NCBI GenBank assembly: GCA_015680905.1
Contig: CM027379.1
Coordinates: 90,047,501-90,111,500 of the forward strand
DNA from: Coptis chinensis
Taxonomy: Eukaryota > Streptophyta > Magnoliopsida > Ranunculales > Ranunculaceae
Direction of reading: 5' to 3'
Length of the DNA stretch: 64,000 nt
This document shows positions 9,716 through 20,658 of this stretch, one piece after another. The notes beneath the pieces were generated by a model that saw only the letters and a program-made list of their open reading frames with translations, made no database searches and had not been told where the DNA came from. Position 1 is the stretch's first letter. Each line of letters opens with the position of its first letter. Made by a program: the position numbers and the translations under genes.

Positions 9716-12124
9716 AGATGTCTGAGCAATTCATCCACTGTAGTGTGGAATACCTTCCCAAGGCAGAAGAATTTTTTCTTACTGGTGGAGTATAGCGGGA
9801 GATTTTAACAACATCAGGACTGCTAATGAAAGAGTAGGTGGGGACCCTATGCATCCAAGGGAAGCCCTTGATTTTATACTCTGTCTTCAGAATGCAGGAC
9901 TAACGGACATCAACTCTAGCGGATTTTTTTATACTTGGTGGAATAAATCTATTGGTTCTGCAAGTATTATGTCTAGAATAGATAGATGCCTAGTGAACAG
10001 CCTGTGGTTAAAAGCATATCCAAACTCAGGGGCCTAATTCTTACCTCAGGGAGTATCTGATCACTCCCCCATGCTCCTCACATGGCATGATTTTAGTCGA
10101 GCCCCAACACCATTTCGTTTTTGCAACTTTTGGGTGTATCAACTAGAGTTCAGAACCATTCTAGAGGAAGTTTGGAATACAAGGATTTATGCAAATCCTA
10201 TGTATGTTCTCATACAAAAGCTTAAGATGCTTAAGGAGAGGATTAAACCGTGGGCCAGGAAAAACTTTTCTAACCTACATGAGCTGGTTATTTTAGCAAG
10301 GCAACAGCTACAAGATGCACAGATACTACTCCAAAACAATCCAACTGATGTGGGGTTGGGAAGAGGTGAAAAAGAGGCTATGAAAAAATATGTTGATTTA
10401 GCAAGAGCCGAAGCAATAGATATGGACTAAAAGTCTGAGGCCCATTGGATGACAGAAGGAGATAAATGTTCACAGTTTTTCTTCAACTCTTTAAAGGAAA
10501 AGGTAGCCAGAAAAGGTATATGGATGATAGAGAATGATAGTGGTGGCATAGTGCATGGTCAGGCAGAGGTAACTCATAGTATTGTGAAATACTTCACACA
10601 AATGTTGGGTGCTACAGGACCACCAGTTAGCGACAGAGACTTCTTCATGGAGCTGAAAGTTAAAGAAACCATTGAGCCAGGTATGAGTGTTGTGTTGGAA
10701 GCCGAGGTGACTGAAACAGAGATTAGGGAAGCTTTCTTTTAGATGGAAAATAACAAGGTACTAGGACCTGATGGATATAATCCTTTCTTCTTCAAATACT
10801 GCTGGGATACGGTAGGGGTGGATGTTGTGAACGCAATTAAGAATGTGTTTAGAACACATAAGTTGCCTCGGAGTATTAATGCAACTTTCCTCTGTCTAAT
10901 CCCAAAAGTGATATCACCCTCCAAAGTTGAAGATTTCAGACCTATAGCTTTGTGCAATACGATCTACAAAGGTGTGGCCAAAGTCATTACCAATAGGTTG
11001 AAGATGGTGATGCCTGAGATAGTATACGAAAATCAGCTGGCTTTCATTCCAGAAAGATCGATACATGATAATATACTAATGTCTCATGAAGTTATGAGAG
11101 GCTATGAAAGAAGACATGCACCCCCAGATGCTCAGTGAAACTGGATATCAGAAAGGCCTATGGCATGGTGAGTTGGCAATCCATCCTCTACATGCTAGAC
11201 AGATTCCAGTTTCCGCCGAAGATGATATTGTGGATTCAGATGGGCATCAGCTCACCTTTTTATTCTGTCCTCATAAATGGCTCTCCGGAAGGGTTCTTTC
11301 CTGGAGGCAGAGGCTTAAGGCAGGGAGACCCCATGTATCCATATTTGTTTGTGTTTATCATGGAAGTTCTAGGTTGTCTGATTAGAGTGAGTATTGAAAA
11401 CAAACTTATTCAATACCATTCTAAATGCAAGAGAAATCAGCTCACACACCTGGCTTTTGCTGATGATGTTCTAATTTTCTGCAAAGGTGAAGTGAATTCA
11501 ATCTAAGCTCTCAGAGATTGTTTGTTGGAATTCAGTGCAGCGACTGGACTACAGATAAATTCGCACAAGCCAACTATTATGACTGGTTCCATGAGTCAAC
11601 AAGCCTCTTTGGATTTGGCTCAGATACTAGGCATTGAACTGGTAACTCCTCCAGTAAGATACCTAGGACTTCCACTATTTTCTACTCGTCTTGGTGTCAA
11701 AGAATGTCAGCCTAATAGATAAGGTCACAAGCAGAATCAAGGATTGGAAAGCAAAATTACTCTCTCATGCAGGCAGACTGTAACTGATTTTATCAATGCT
11801 CAGCTCATTACATATATACTGGGCTAGAACATTCATCCTACCAAAAATGGTACTAGAGAATGTGGAAAAGATATGTGCAACTTAACTCTGGAGTGGAACT
11901 AATACCAAGAGATGTGTGCATCAAGTGAGCCTCAGAACCATCTACAAGATGAAAGAAGAAGGCGGATTGGGCATTATGAATATGGAAGTATGGAATATAG
12001 GTGCTTATTGCGGGCTGCTATTCAAAGTAGCTGCCAAGGAGAGTAGTATTTGGGCTGATTGGGTGTGGAAGAATAAGTTGGCTAATAAGTTCTTGTGGAC
12101 TATGACAATCCCGTAAGACTGTTC
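9716..12124 (+). pseudogene. LINE ORF2, 5' part: endonuclease end and reverse transcriptase
   Basis: In pieces and several frames it reads as plant LINE ORF2. EQFIHCSVEY near 9723 belongs to mid-endonuclease. Then come GDFNN (near 9803), a WWN segment, R(I)DRCLVN and a SDHSPMLL endonuclease end near 10060. The reverse transcriptase follows with KVLGPDGYNPFFFK (about 10755), FRPIALCNTIYK, KLDIRKAYG, GLRQGDP (about 11311) and the catalytic FADD at 11456-11467. ATGLQIN and VRYLGLPL follow, then GGLGI. The protein would nick DNA and copy the element RNA at the nick. Stops or frameshifts near 10036, 10429, 10741, 11137, 11504 and 11720 show it is dead. It breaks off at 12124 at the Tat insertion and resumes at 17794. 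Confidence 0.9.
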
Positions 12125-12129
12125 ATGGT

Positions 12130-12612
12130 TGTTTCGACCCCCACCTACGTGGCGAACGTCCATTGGTAAGAATCTCCACTTTATTCGTTTAATCGACAGG
12201 GCTAAAGCCCAATTCGTAATACCATGAATCGATGTACAGGCCCATTAACTCATGTGTCTAAGGCTGAACCTTAGCCACATGGCTTGCCACTAATGTACGT
12301 TAATTTATGTCTAGATTCGTTTCTTATCAAAAGAGATAATTATCAGTTGAGAGTTATATTATATCACAATGACTCAAGCTAAAAGAATACTTGAGCTACA
12401 AGGATTCTCTACTCTACCTATATAAAGACCAAACTATTTTTCATTCAGAACTACGTTCTTGAGACTTGATCCCATTGATAATTTGGGTACGTAGGCAACA
12501 GCAAGGTACAGTCTCATCATTCCCCCGATCACCATCATTTTTTCAATGACTTTTCTACGTTCTTCGTCTCTTTTATCAACACTTGATGTTTTGATCATAT
12601 CTGGTTGAAACA
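12130..12612 (+). repeat. 5' LTR of the nested Tat element
   Basis: Begins TGTTTCGACCCCC and ends TGGTTGAAACA. A TATA box CTATATAAAGACC lies near 12419. It matches the 3' LTR (17308-17793) over its whole length with only scattered differences. Confidence 0.92.
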
Positions 12613-12616
12613 TAAT

Positions 12617-12631
12617 TGGCGCCGTCTGCGA
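12617..12631 (+). promoter_or_regulatory. Primer-binding site, Tat type
   Basis: TGGCGCCGTCTGCGA lies four bases after the 5' LTR. This resembles the TGGCGCCGTCTGTGG-like site typical of Tat-clade elements. It would anneal the tRNA that primes minus-strand synthesis. Confidence 0.8.
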
Positions 12632-12669
12632 TTCTTATGCAAAACCGACGATCACGTTCTACAAAAGTT

Positions 12670-14185
12670 ATGACCAATACTCGACGAGCCTAAGTTCTCG
12701 ATGCACTTACTAACCATCATCGCGAATGTGCGGTTCCAGGTCAACTTGGCGGTATCGAATTACTCCTTCCTATTCCTTTTCAACATCCGATTGCATACGA
12801 CCCGACTACCGTTTCAACGATGCGCCAAATTATTCAGCACGAAGTTATTGCCTCTGACGATTCTTCGTCATCTATTGCGGATAATGTCCGTCATATGTCT
12901 CGAGGCATTCTTGTATTGAAAATATTACACTGGCCTTGTTTCATGCTGTCAGACATCTTAAGCTTATTTCAAAGAAGGAATAGTCGAAGTTTATACTTGT
13001 CGAATATCCGCTGCGCAAGTTTTTTCGCAACGTCTACGGATCGAGTCGCAGAATGGAAAAGTTACCTTAGCGTTTACAACATTGTCTCTGACACTCATAC
13101 AATTAAACAGCGACAAACTTTGGTTTCTCTAATGACTGATTTTCTTATTGATGATATTTCTATGTCGAAAGCATTACTCGATGAGGAAAACATCGATCTC
13201 TAATTGTCATTACCTTCCGGGGGCGATGACTTGAACTATTTATTGGATATATCAGCTAATTGCTAGATTTACACCGATAGTTCGCATAATAAGTCCGCCT
13301 CCGGTCTTGTTTGTGTCATCTTGAAGCTGAATGAAGACATAATTGAGAGGTCTCTAGATTGGGGATTTGACACGTCAAATAATATGGCCGAGTCCGAAAC
13401 TGTCATTTGTGGTATACGCATAACTCTTCAGCTGGGGGGGGGACTAAGTTACAATTAATTATTCTAAGTTAGTCGTTAGCCAATTTGAATGATAATATGC
13501 GGCTCGCAATGATAGAATGGACGTTTATTTAGACTTCGTTCAACGAATTGCATGAAATTTTACATCTATCATTACCGCATGCAATTATCCGCGTTATGAT
13601 GTAAGGCATCCCGATTCTATCGTGATACTTATCCGTGGAAGATCAAGTCGCAATCCGCTATTTAATAACCCCTGAATTAACCACTTATGCTGTAAGATGA
13701 TTCCAACGAGCTTGACACTGATAATGTCTCGGTATCTACCGACGACGATCATGCAGCTGACGATGCTCAGGAATTCCTAATGACTAAAAAACTCTATCAC
13801 GGCAGCACAAGTCTCAATCATATCCTTCGTTGTTTGGGCAGAACGAACAATTTACTAGGCCTCGAAGAAATTCATTCAGGACTATGTGAACATCACTCCC
13901 GGGGGTGAAGTCTCGCTCACATAGCAATGACCCAATGGTATTGGTGGCCATACATGCCAAAGGATGTTAAGTGTTTGTCCGAGAAGTGTGTGCCTTGTCA
14001 AACACATGATATATGATATGGGTCAACTTCCCGCGACGAAGCGTCATCCAATCCATAAACCTTGGTCATTTGCGAAATGGGGCCTTGACATTGTTGGTTA
14101 TTTCCGACGGCCCCTGACAGTGTTTGTTTCTGGCTCGTCGCAACAAATTATTTTACTAAATGAGCGGACAAAATTAACAAGTTGA
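12670..14185 (+). pseudogene. Fused gag start / RNase H / integrase remnant of the Tat element
   Basis: An ATG at 12670 opens a gag-like start. Near 12915 it passes, without protease or most of the reverse transcriptase, into the reverse-transcriptase tail and RNase H region. Visible parts are TDRVAEWKSYLS (about 13035) and MTDFLIDD, then IYTDSSHN (about 13271, first catalytic Asp) and NMAESETVI (catalytic Glu, about 13382). An integrase zinc region follows with HSGLCEHH (about 13876), YWWPYMP and CVPCQTH (about 13990), then PWSFAKWGLDIVG of the catalytic core start. Stops occur at 13201 and later. The coding region is a deletion derivative of a gag-pol polyprotein and cannot make working enzymes. 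Confidence 0.8.
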
Positions 14186-15175
14186 ACGAAAAACCTGAGT
14201 TCTAATGTTATAATTTTGTTTCCATCGCAACATTACTATCGCTACGATAAAATCTGACGAAATTATCACGATTAATTTAAAATGGATACCTAAGATTGAA
14301 CGTTTTTACGCTCGCTTAGTCGTTATTATCACTACGACAAAATCTGACGAAATTACTACGTTTAATTTTGTCAGTCTAAGTTGAACGCTTTTACGCTCGC
14401 TTAGTTGTTACTATCATTACGATAAAATCAATTTTAAATTACCACATTATAATTTTCGCCGGGTTTAAGTTGAACGCTTTACGCCGCTTAGTCGTTACTA
14501 TCGCTACGATAAAATCTGAATTTGAAATTACCATGTTTAATTTCATGGGGTTTAAGTTGAACGCTTTTACGCTCACTTAGTCATTATTATCATTACGACA
14601 AAATCTGACGAAATTACCACGTTTAATTTCGTCAGTCTAAGTTGAACGCTTTTACGCTCGCTTAGTCGTTACTATCGCTACGATAAAATCTGACGAAATT
14701 ACCACGTTTAATTTTTCGGTTTAAGTTGAACGCTTTACGCCGCATTTAGTCGTTACTATCGCTACGATAAAATCGGACGAAATTACCACGCGTTTAATTT
14801 CGTTAGTCTAAGTTGAACGCTTTACGCTCGCTTAGTCGTTTATCGCTACGATAAAATCTGACGAAATTACCACGTTTAATTTCATCAGTCTAAGTTGAAC
14901 GCTTTTACGCTCGCTTAGTCGTTATTATCACTACGACAAAATCTGACAAAATTATCACGTTTAATTTCGTCAGTATAAGTTGAACGCTTTTACGCTCGCT
15001 TAGTCGTTATTATCGCTACGATAAAATCTGACGAAATTACCACGTTTAATTTCGTCAGTCTAAGTTGAACGCTTTTACGCTCGCTTAGTCGTTACTATCG
15101 CTACGATAAAATATGACGAAATTACCACGTTTAATTTCGTCAGTCTAAGTTGAACGCTTTTACACTCGCTTAGTC
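14175..15175 (+). repeat. Tandem array, ~85 bp unit, about 11-12 copies, in the Tat element
   Basis: TTGAACGCTT recurs at 14381, 14470, 14557, 14642, 14726, 14813, 14895, 14980, 15065 and 15150, with earlier diverged copies near 14180 and 14297. Spacings are 82-89 bp, mostly 85. Each unit reads GTTGAACGCTTTTACGCTCG, CTTAGTCGTTACTATCGCTA, CGATAAAATCTGACGAAATT, then ACCACGTTTAATTTCG and TCAGTCTAA. It lies between the integrase remnant and the 3' LTR. The later copies are the most uniform, as expected if the array grew by recent unequal exchange or replication slippage. Confidence 0.93.
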
Positions 15176-17296
15176 TAATTTTGTCGAGTTAAGTTAGCAT
15201 GGGGGGCGTTTTTCTCTACATGGGGGCGTTTCGTTCTATTTCATTTCAACTACATAAATCAACAAAATTGTCAGTTTTCCGCATGTATGTTATCTGTCAC
15301 AACAAAATTCAATAGTAAACCCTTACTTTATTTTTATTTTCCATCACAAGAATTTTTAGCTCTATGATATTACATTCACACAATCACATAATCGTTGGTT
15401 TGGGAAAAGCCAATGATTCCTTATCAGTTTTTTGCTTATACAACTCGTACAACTCTTTCCGTTTCAAGCAAAACTATATGCCAGCTTAATTATTTTTTCT
15501 AAGGCAATGTTACGATCTTTCAACGAAACTTCTTTCAGCTTCTTTCATTCTTCTACGACATTAATTGACACCTTGTTACGCAAAATTTTTCTCCGTCGAC
15601 TCCTTGTGAATCTATTTTGCTCGTACTACTGCTGTTTCTCCGTGCGGCAAAAAATTTGCATTACGTTAACTTTCTGAGCGGATTGAAAATTATCTTCACC
15701 TTATTTATTTTTTACAAGGCATTGAGATCTTTCCGTTCGAAATTTTTTTCGCAGACTTTTCGTAAATATCTTTTGCTCATCATACCTCCGTTTCAACCTG
15801 CAGCAAAAAGAAAAAATTCGTCAATCTTTCTGACTTAACCAAAATTTTAAGATAACTAATAATTGACACCACTTTGTCGTAATCCTGGCATTTTTTTGTC
15901 ATGTCTTAAACTTATATTATAAGTGTGGTGTAGTCATTAGCCATATACTCTGATAGTAATGACTGTGATCGTAATTCAGTGATCGTCATATCGATAATTC
16001 TAACATACAATGAAGAATCAATATGGGTACTCTTCAAATTTTGTGAAGGCAGAGGGGGACCGGAAACAAGGCTAACAGGGGCTATTTAACAACTTAGCAT
16101 ACAACTTTATACTTAGTTAGGAGTTTAATTCAAACCGAGTTTCCTTGACTTGAAATCCTAGTTCCGCGTTTGTCCCCGAGATTGAAGACAATCTAATATT
16201 CTAATCTCATGCGTCAATTAGGGAGTACACGTTTTTGAAGCTTAACACACACTAAATTTTCAGTTAGGGAATAACTATCACATATAAACAGTTTTTATAT
16301 ACTCAAGATTGTGTATTATATACCAGGAACAAAACCTGAAAACCTAAAAAAAGTCGATCTTTGGAATAAAAAAATCATAACAAAATAGAGATTCTTCAAT
16401 CGACATAAGTGAAAGTATGAAACTAAACAAACCAATTACTTAAATCTAATAAGATACTATCCACCAATTACTCTATCAAAAAGAATAATAAATAAGTTAA
16501 ACACGTAATTATTATGTAAGAAAGAGAAACATTATTATATTACCATTGATTTCACAAAAGCTAGAATCCGGAGAAGGCGAGATCAGAACAACGCTTTGAT
16601 GTTTGCCATGATTTTCTTCTTTCTCTCGACCGTTTGTGGTTTTTAGCATGGGAAAATTATGAAGCGAACCTTTAGAATTGATCCGATAAAGCTGTACTCA
16701 CCCTTGTATATCTTTCTTTACTTAGTTTTTTCCGTCTACTGTTACTGTTTTGCATATGGAGCTTAGCCAGTATTTATATAATATTTCTTAGATCTAGTTT
16801 TACATTGTTGGATTCTTATCTACTTCAAATTCTTATCTAATCCGAATTCTTATTTATCCGAAGTTGGCATCCTCGCTAAACTCTTCACCTTCGAATCCAA
16901 TTCGTATTTAACTTATTTTTCTTTCTATTATTACTAAACTGCCCTTACACTTAATTTTAATTGTATAATCCTAATATAAATCTTCCGCTGGCATGCGTCA
17001 TCGAAATCAATTTTCGTATTATTACATAATGCGTTCGATACAGTTTCGGCCATCAATTTCTGTTGCAATTTTTTCTGTGCATTTTCAGTCATCTTTTATT
17101 TAACTACATTGCGTCCCGTATATGTTAGTTTGACATTATTTCGTTCCCGATAATTCACGAATTTTTCCCGACTATCTATTTTCCTATTGTTTACATTCAC
17201 ACGACACTTTGTTATACATTCCGCTCACTCTTTTCTTATTCCATTTTTTCCTCGATTTTTCTTCTCTTCTTTGCCATATGAATTTTATTTGCATGC
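15176..17296 (+). other. Non-coding 3' region of the Tat element
   Basis: No domain recognised. 15440-15830 contains two or three imperfect copies of a segment with CTTTCCGTTTCAAGC / TTTCTCCGTGCGGC / CCTCCGTTTCAACCTGC and AAGGCA(A/T)T...GATCTTTC. Open frames of 70-80 codons here follow this repeat and are probably chance. The rest is AT-rich without structure I can name. Confidence 0.6.
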
Positions 17297-17307
17297 CAAA
17301 GAGGGGG
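17297..17307 (+). promoter_or_regulatory. Polypurine tract of the Tat element
   Basis: CAAAGAGGGGG immediately precedes the 3' LTR start (TGTGTTCGACCCCC). It would prime plus-strand DNA synthesis. Confidence 0.85.
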
Positions 17308-17793
17308 TGTGTTCGACCCCCACCTACGGGGCTTAACGCCCATTGGTAGGAATCTCCACTTTATTCGTTTAATCCGGGGCTAAAGCCCATTCGTAATACC
17401 ATGAATCGATGTATGTACAAGGCCATTAACTCATGTGTCTAAAGGTGAACCTTAGCCACATGGCTTGCCACTAATGTACGTTAATTTATGTCCAGATTCG
17501 TTTCTTATCAAAAGAGATAATTATCAGTTGAGAGTTATATTATATCACAATGACTCAAGCTAAAAGAATACTTGAGCTATAAGGATTCTCTACTCTACCT
17601 ATATAAAGACCAAACTATTTTTCATTCAGAACTACGTTCTTGAGACTTGATCCCATTGATAATTTGGGTACGTAGGCAACCGCAAGGTACAGTCTCATCA
17701 TTCCCCCGATCACCATCATTTTTCCAATGACTTTTCTACGTTCTTCGTCTCTTTTATCAACACTTGATGTTTTGATCATATCTGGTCGAAACA
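17308..17793 (+). repeat. 3' LTR of the nested Tat element
   Basis: Full-length match to 12130-12612, with a two-base difference at the start (TGTGTTCG against TGTTTCG) and scattered substitutions. It ends TGGTCGAAACA at 17793, directly before the target duplication. Confidence 0.92.
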
Positions 17794-19211
17794 ATGGTCT
17801 TGGAGGAACATCCTACAGAGAAGAAAAGAAGCGCGAGAACTAATCCTGTACTCTATCTCAAATGGACGAGATACGCTATTATGGCATAATATCTGGTGCA
17901 ACAGTAGTCCTCTCTTGCTCAATGCACATGCAGTAGCTGAATTACAAATTCCTATCAATGCCACAGTGGATGAGCTCATATCAGAAGGACATTGGAATGA
18001 AGTGGTACATAACATCCAATGTAACAGGTTATGAGAGGACATTCTCAACACAAGGATCAATAAACATCTTGATCAGGATCGAGTAGTGTGGAAGCCTCAT
18101 CCTAGTGGCAAGTTTACATTGAACAGCGCGTATGAAGCCTTGAGAAGAAAAGGTGATAAAGTAAAATGGCAGAGACTTGTTTGGGGAAGATTGGTTATAC
18201 CAAGACATTCCTTTACTACCCGGCTGCATGTTCTCTAACAGTTTATCCACGCAAGATAGGTTAGTATACAAGAAGATCATCTCCTTCTCGTCCTGCTGTT
18301 TGTGTAATCAGAGCAGAGAGTTTTCTAATCACCTTTTCTTTGAGTGTATATACTCACGTGAGATCATTAAAGGTATAAAAACTGCTCTAGGAATTAAGGC
18401 AGACTGTAGAAGCTCGAACAGAGAACGGTCGTCACTGTTGAGAGTATGTAAAGGGTCGAGTGTAGTGGCTAAAGTCTACAAGGTTTACATTTGTGCGGCT
18501 GTGGATGGAATTTGGAAAGAAAGGAATGGGCGCAGATTCAAGAACAATGAGAGACCAGCTGCAGTGGTGCTAAGGAGAATACTCAGAGAGACAAAGGCAT
18601 ACATCCAGACACAAGTTACTGAAGTCATAGAATCCACTGAAGCAAGGAATCTATGCCAGTCACTGGGCATACAAATAAAGTTTCAAGAGCAGAAGAAGCA
18701 AGAGTGCAGCTGGATACCACCGAAACAGGGAATAGTAAAACTGAATACTGATGGTGCATTGACGGAGACCGGAGCTGGACATGGAGGTATAATCAGAGAT
18801 AGTGATGGAGCGGTGATGGCTACTTACTCTGGAAGTGGAGATAAGCAGGCGGTGATTTTTCAGGAGCTAAAAGCTATAGGAATTGGGCTTGAGGTATGCT
18901 ATGAGATAGGAGTCCAAAAGGTGGAAGTTGAATTAGATTCCCAGACAGCAGTGAACATCATCAATAAGATAGCAAAACCACCATGGACATGCGTGGATAT
19001 AGAAGCCCAGATATCAAAGATAGCCGAACATTTTAGTTTTTGTTCCTTCTCGCATGTTTTTAGGGAAGTTAATAACCCGGCAGACTTACTTGCTGGGCTT
19101 AATCCATATTTATGTAATGAGTTATCAGTGTTTATTCCTCCTTTAGATAGAGAATTGCAAAAACTAATAGAGGAGGATGCACGAGGTACTATCTATGTAA
19201 GATATGGTTAA
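17794..19211 (+). pseudogene. LINE ORF2, 3' part: zf-RVT region and RNase H
   Basis: Continues the ORF2 interrupted at 12124, starting with a WSWRNIL-like segment. There are stops near 18032 and 18237. The longest open frame here runs 344 codons (18177-19211). It holds the zinc-binding-type segment CCLCNQSREFSNHLFFEC (residues 40-57) and an RNase H domain from about residue 186. The catalytic acidic residues appear kept: D192 in NTDGA, E230 in QELKA, D254 in ELDSQ and D303 in NNPAD. RNase H would remove the RNA strand during copying. The last segment is free of stops. The poly(A) tail follows 40 bases after the stop codon. Confidence 0.9.
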
Positions 19212-20170
19212 TTAATATAGGTGAGGGTCAGCCTAACCTTAGCTTATCTTTAAAAAAAAAAAAAAACAATCATATTTACATCAATCTATGAACATATATC
19301 AATCATACACATTAAAATATTTACCATTCATGTGATAATTTCAAGTTTTGATATAGAAATTAAAATAATCATATCAAATATCTAACCCTATTATTTTATT
19401 TTTTTATACGTGAATACACATATATTTGTTTCCTTGTATTAACTCGATCGTGTACACGTGCAATCACATATTTGTTGACTTGATATATTTTATGTGCATA
19501 CACATATATATTTGTACACATGTATTAACTCGCATTTTAAATTGAAAATGCGAGTACATGCGTCTTACAATTACATCTCATCACTAATTTTTAACATGAA
19601 CACTATATATTGGTTTATAATAAGTGCGTGTACCACAATATATCAAACATATGTATCCTATTTAAATATACACATGCATAAGTTAATAAATATAAAATGT
19701 ATTAGTTAATTCATAATATACACGTTGACATTATTATTAACATCTATGATACACTTGTTTAACATATAGTTATAAAATATACATTTAACAATACATATTC
19801 ACTATTATGCTCTATATATTTAATAGACTTTTACACGTAAAAAACATATTTTATATTATAATGTATGAGTTTGATTATCTTAAATGTAATATAATACTAA
19901 ATTTTATATATTGAAATTATAATAATCGGTTTCGAGTACTCACGGGTTTTTTACTATTCGGTTCTACGGTTTTGGTTATTTATCGGTTCAGTTCTTAATG
20001 ATCCATTTTAAATGGGTCTAACTTTTTAAGACCCAGAACCGGAACATTCGGTTTCGATTCCGATTCCGGCTAATCGGGTACCCATTGGTAGCCATATATA
20101 TATATATCATTCCCACTCCCAAATGGATGTACTTATACGAACTTAATAAAAAAACAAGGGATATCACGTG

Positions 20171-20184
20171 AGAAAAAAAAAAAA

Positions 20185-20217
<33 letters not shown>
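20171..20217. repeat. A-run followed by (CA)n microsatellite
   Basis: About 16 A residues, then about 14 uninterrupted CA units. It directly precedes the retropseudogene. Confidence 0.9.
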
Positions 20218-20218
<1 letters not shown>

Positions 20219-20222
<4 letters not shown>

Positions 20223-20658
20223 AAGATCGACACTTCGGCCTGCGGATGTATGATCTCCAGTTGGTCTAAAGGGAAGCATGCATGTGTTGATGTAATTGGA
20301 GCCTCTCCGCTGGTAGGACTTGGGAATGGAGTTTTTGAGATTGGAGAAGCAGCTAATAGAGCAGCGGTAGGGAAGATTGAGAAACACGAGGATGTTTGTA
20401 AGGCTAACCAGCATTATTTCATTCTGTTCAATTTCGACACTTTTGGTTTCTTGGCACAATAGTCTGTTGAGCTTCTTAAGAGATTGCAGAAAGTTATGGA
20501 CAGTAACGTAATGATAGCTGATTCTAACAATTTTGTATTTAGGAGAATATGATTTGCCATTCAGAAGGGATTTGCAGAGCAATTTATTGCACGTTTGTCC
20601 TAATCATTTGTAAAACTCGTTATCATTATCAATAAAATTTCCACTTAAAAAAAAAAAA
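20219..20658 (+). pseudogene. 5'-truncated, poly(A)-tailed retropseudogene fragment
   Basis: The reading runs from STLRPADV (about 20228) past a stop to a 70-codon open stretch with GKHACVDVIGASPLVGLG, KIEKHEDVC and FDTFGFLA, then a stop. It continues in frame with ELLKRLQKVMDSNV and FAIQKGFAEQFIARL. This resembles a protein tail I associate with many unnamed plant proteins and retrocopies; I cannot name its function. AATAAA at 20631 and an A-run at 20647-20658 follow, so it is probably a copied mRNA 3' part. No target duplication was identified, and the CA microsatellite marks the 5' border. Confidence 0.6.

Larger units (their letters stand above)
12130..17793 (+). mobile_element. Deleted Tat-type Ty3/gypsy element inside the LINE
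   Basis: Flanked by a perfect 5-bp target duplication ATGGT (12125-12129 and 17794-17798). Two LTRs of about 485 bp are highly similar. The primer site follows the left LTR and the polypurine tract precedes the right one. The inside keeps only a gag start fused to RNase H and an integrase zinc region, then an 85-bp tandem array and a long non-coding tract. Too little is left for autonomous movement. Close LTR similarity suggests it is the youngest member of this nest. Confidence 0.93.
9583..19266 (+). mobile_element. L1-type LINE with SINE-like 5' head, split by a Tat element
   Basis: The 13-bp direct repeat CAATCATATTTAC flanks it (9570-9582 and 19267-19279), and a 15-base A-run (19252-19266) ends it. 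Both are hallmarks of target-primed reverse transcription. The body is a 5'-truncated LINE whose ORF2 reads endonuclease C-terminus, reverse transcriptase, then zf-RVT region and RNase H. It is interrupted at 12125-17793 by an LTR element. The first ~125 bp are not LINE coding sequence but look tRNA-derived. Several stops make it inactive. Confidence 0.9.
9274..20096. mobile_element. hAT-like element split by a LINE insertion
   Basis: The left end (TAGGGGTGCCAACGGGT at 9274) and the right end (ACCCATTGGTAGCCATA ending 20096) form imperfect inverted termini. Both outer parts share GGTTTCGGTTCT / GGTTCTACGG motifs. The flanks are AT-dinucleotide repeats, so the 8-bp target duplication is ambiguous. 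With the LINE (9583-19266) and one target copy removed, the element is about 1.1 kb and non-coding. The right part (19267-20096) is very AT-rich with many ACACAT/TATA stretches. Confidence 0.65.

Noticed and set aside
14175..15175. Regular repeats considered as a CRISPR array
   Set aside because: Units are contiguous ~85-bp copies with no unique spacers, inside a plant LTR element.
20133..20582. 149-codon minus-strand open frame with a Cys/Val run
   Set aside because: Antisense of the CA microsatellite and the retropseudogene.
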